Under the pieces are notes generated by a model. The model was not told the origin of the DNA and searched no databases. It saw nothing but the letters and a program-made list of their open reading frames with translations. Below, in pieces: positions 62,484-64,000 of a stretch of 64,000 bases of DNA; position 1 is the first letter of the stretch; the number at the start of each line of letters is the position of its first letter. The DNA is taken from the NCBI RefSeq assembly GCF_016031635.1, contig NZ_JACEGD010000027.1, forward strand, positions 98,818-162,817, given 5' to 3'. The position numbers and the translations under genes are program-made. This DNA comes from Bradyrhizobium diversitatis. Lineage in GTDB: Bacteria; Pseudomonadota; Alphaproteobacteria; Rhizobiales; Xanthobacteraceae.

Positions 62484-62589
62484 AAGCCTGACCGAACCAG
62501 GAACGGCCGCCATGCGCGGCCGTTCGCTTGTCGTGACCGAGGCAACGAAATCGGCATTGCCTCACGACGACGACCAACAAGGACGCGCG

Positions 62590-63432
62590 ATGAAATTTAC
62601 CGGCACCAAGGACTATGTTGCGACCGACGATCTCAAGGTCGCCGTCAATGCCTCGATCGTGCTCGAGCGCCCGCTCCTGGTGAAGGGCGAGCCCGGCACC
62701 GGCAAGACGGTGCTGGCGGAGGAAGTGGCGAAGGCGCTGAACGCGCCGCTGCTGACCTGGCACATCAAGTCCACCACCAAGGCGCAGCAGGGCCTCTACG
62801 AATACGACGCGGTCTCGCGCCTGCGTGACAGCCAGCTCGGCGACAGCAGGGTCTCCGACATCAAGAACTACATCAAGCGCGGCAAGCTGTGGGAGGCCTT
62901 CACCGCCGAGCAGCGCCCGGTGCTGCTGATCGACGAGATCGACAAGGCCGACATCGAATTCCCGAACGATCTGCTGCTCGAACTCGACCGCATGGAATTC
63001 CATGTCTACGAGACCGGCGAGACGATCAAGGCCAAGCAGCGCCCGATCATGATGATCACCTCCAACAACGAGAAGGAGCTGCCGGACGCCTTCCTGCGCC
63101 GCTGCTTCTTCCACTACATCAAGTTCCCCGACGCCGACACGATGGGCCGCATCGTCGACGTCCACTTCCCCGGCATCAAGAAGCGCCTCGTCGAGGAAGC
63201 CCTGCGCATCTTCTTCGAGGTGCGCGAGGTGCCGGGCCTGAAGAAGAAGCCCTCGACCTCGGAGCTCTTGGACTGGCTCAAGCTGCTGCTCAACGAAGAC
63301 ATGAGCGCCGAACAGCTGCGCGAGCGTGACCCGCGCAAGCTGATCCCGCCGCTGCACGGCGCGCTGCTCAAGAACGAGCAGGACGTGCATTTGTTCGAGC
63401 GGCTGGCGTTCCTGAGCCGGCGGGAAGTGTAG
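62590..63432 (+). CDS. MoxR-family AAA+ ATPase
   Basis: A 280-residue ATPase. Walker A is KGEPGTGKT (residues 33-40), Walker B VLLIDEIDKAD, sensor 1 MMITSNNEKELPD and the arginine finger FLRRCFFHYI. MoxR proteins act as chaperones with VWA partners to activate or assemble enzymes. The likely partner is the VWA gene at 60898-62073, divergent from this gene. AAGGACGCGCG precedes ATG 62590. A GCGATAGCG hairpin follows the stop. Confidence 0.93.
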   Translation: MKFTGTKDYVATDDLKVAVNASIVLERPLLVKGEPGTGKTVLAEEVAKALNAPLLTWHIKSTTKAQQGLYEYDAVSRLRDSQLGDSRVSDIKNYIKRGKLWEAFTAEQRPVLLIDEIDKADIEFPNDLLLELDRMEFHVYETGETIKAKQRPIMMITSNNEKELPDAFLRRCFFHYIKFPDADTMGRIVDVHFPGIKKRLVEEALRIFFEVREVPGLKKKPSTSELLDWLKLLLNEDMSAEQLRERDPRKLIPPLHGALLKNEQDVHLFERLAFLSRREV

Positions 63433-63446
63433 GCGCGAACTTGCTT

Positions 63447-63466
63447 GCGATAGCGTCCGCTATCGC
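63447..63466. terminator. hairpin after the MoxR gene
   Basis: A 9-bp stem (GCGATAGCG/CGCTATCGC) with a 2-base loop, 15 bases after the stop. There is no T-run, so it is a weak terminator candidate. Confidence 0.4.
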
Positions 63467-63476
63467 TTCCATCACC

Positions 63477-63600
63477 GGTGTCATTCCCCGCGAAGGCGGG
63501 GAATCCAGTACGCCGCAGCCTGTCGGCTCACTCACAACGGCCTCTGGAATACTGGATCGCCCGCCCCTGTGCGCAATTGCGCACTAGGCGGGCGATGACA
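63477..63600. repeat. palindromic repeat, family B (inverted), with GTGCGCAATTGCGCAC core
   Basis: Left arm GGTGTCATTCCCCGC, right arm GGCGGGCGATGACA; CTCTGGAATACTGGATC lies inside. The 16-bp palindrome is at 63569-63584. Confidence 0.8.
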
Positions 63601-63880
63601 GCGATTGTGTAGATACAGACACAGCTTCGCAGCCTCGCGGCGCATCTCGCCCGAGCTTTGCTTCATTGCCTGCCCTCAAAGAAAAGGGCGCAGGGAAGAC
63701 CGCATAGGCGTTAAGGTAGTGCGAGCATCGATTGATACCGACGTTTTCGAGGAGGCTCGCGCAGGTGCCGCCCAAGCGCTCGTTTTCTGCGGCGGAAGCA
63801 ACGGATGGTTGGTTGTGGAATGATCGCTTGTAGCAAGGATGCAACGAGTTGTTGCAGAATGCGCCAAGCGCCAGGTGTCG

Positions 63881-64000
63881 TCAGGCGGCCTGCATCCAGT
63901 GGGGAGAGTCCTCGAAGTCGCGGGCAAGCGGCTCGAGCAGCAGGATGATCAAGAGGTGGGCCAGCAGGTAGGGCTTGGCGGAGCGCGGATCGGTTCCAGG
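63881..64000 (-). CDS. C-terminal end of an unidentified protein (5' end outside window)
   Basis: Thirty-nine codons are in frame to a TGA at 63881-63883. They read PGTDPRSAKPYLLAHLL then IILLLEPLARDFEDSPHW. A hydrophobic Leu/Ile stretch followed by an acidic tail is protein-like, and the codon usage matches the genome. The family cannot be told from this tail. The 280 bp before it (63601-63880) hold no supported gene. Confidence 0.5.
   Translation of the reverse strand, partial: PGTDPRSAKPYLLAHLLIILLLEPLARDFEDSPHWMQAA

Noticed and set aside
63584..63844. Short frames on both strands near the right edge
   Set aside because: They overlap each other, have no ribosome-binding site and one begins inside a family B repeat.

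Overview
The window is 64 kb of GC-rich chromosomal DNA from an alphaproteobacterium of the order Hyphomicrobiales, most likely Bradyrhizobium or a close relative. The grounds are strong G/C third-position bias, Irr-type iron boxes beside bfr/bfd, an rhizobial-style thiOSGE set behind a TPP riboswitch, many small secreted proteins of rhizobial type, and a dense set of dispersed palindromic repeats. I saw no tRNA, rRNA, CRISPR array, prophage or replication origin. Species assignment is inference.

Layout. 1-5.9 kb: an ABC exporter (cut by the left edge), an EmrB-like MFS pump and an EmrA-like adaptor, with a divergent TetR regulator and a 23-bp palindromic operator. 6-11.2 kb: an extensin-like lipoprotein, small proteins, a DUF2147 protein, an orphan FecR-domain protein and a Nudix hydrolase. 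11.3-16.8 kb: a lipid-flavoured group (type I phosphatidylserine-decarboxylase-like enzyme, divergent class III aminotransferase, Mpo1-like membrane protein, PmtA-like methyltransferase, GT4 glycosyltransferase). 17-23.8 kb: L,D-transpeptidase, cytochrome c, GIY-YIG protein, a DUF899/regulator/beta-propeller module and a DUF4403 protein. 24.1-28.7 kb: a polyamine-type ABC importer. 28.8-33.5 kb: PRC-barrel protein, an OmpR/histidine-kinase pair and a lytic transglycosylase.

33.5-38.6 kb: promoter, TPP riboswitch and thiO-thiS-thiG-thiE-thiC, with repeats inserted between genes. 38.7-39.9 kb: an A/T-richer, 5'-truncated DUF262/HNH restriction-type remnant abutting a Mug-like glycosylase. 40-48.5 kb: two GST-fold proteins, RidA, twin secreted peptides, a complete REP-associated transposase element with perfect 30-bp ends, an SDR, a Fis-type regulator and a collagen-like protein. 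48.8-52.4 kb: FMN-binding protein, bfr and bfd with Irr boxes, and twin glycine-zipper secreted proteins. 52.4-64 kb: MltB-type transglycosylase, EttA, a hydroxyacid dehydrogenase, a second L,D-transpeptidase, two sulfurtransferases, and a VWA/MoxR pair.

How it fits together. Several modules are self-contained: regulated efflux, TPP-controlled thiamine synthesis, Irr-controlled iron storage and release, polyamine uptake, and a scattered set of envelope and peptidoglycan enzymes. Between them sit at least ten families of palindromic repeats, often in inverted pairs. They repeatedly lie directly on gene ends and in some cases supply stop codons, C-terminal codons or a candidate ribosome-binding site. 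Starts were chosen by eye from Shine-Dalgarno-like sequence and protein plausibility; no database search was run, so family names rest on motif recognition.
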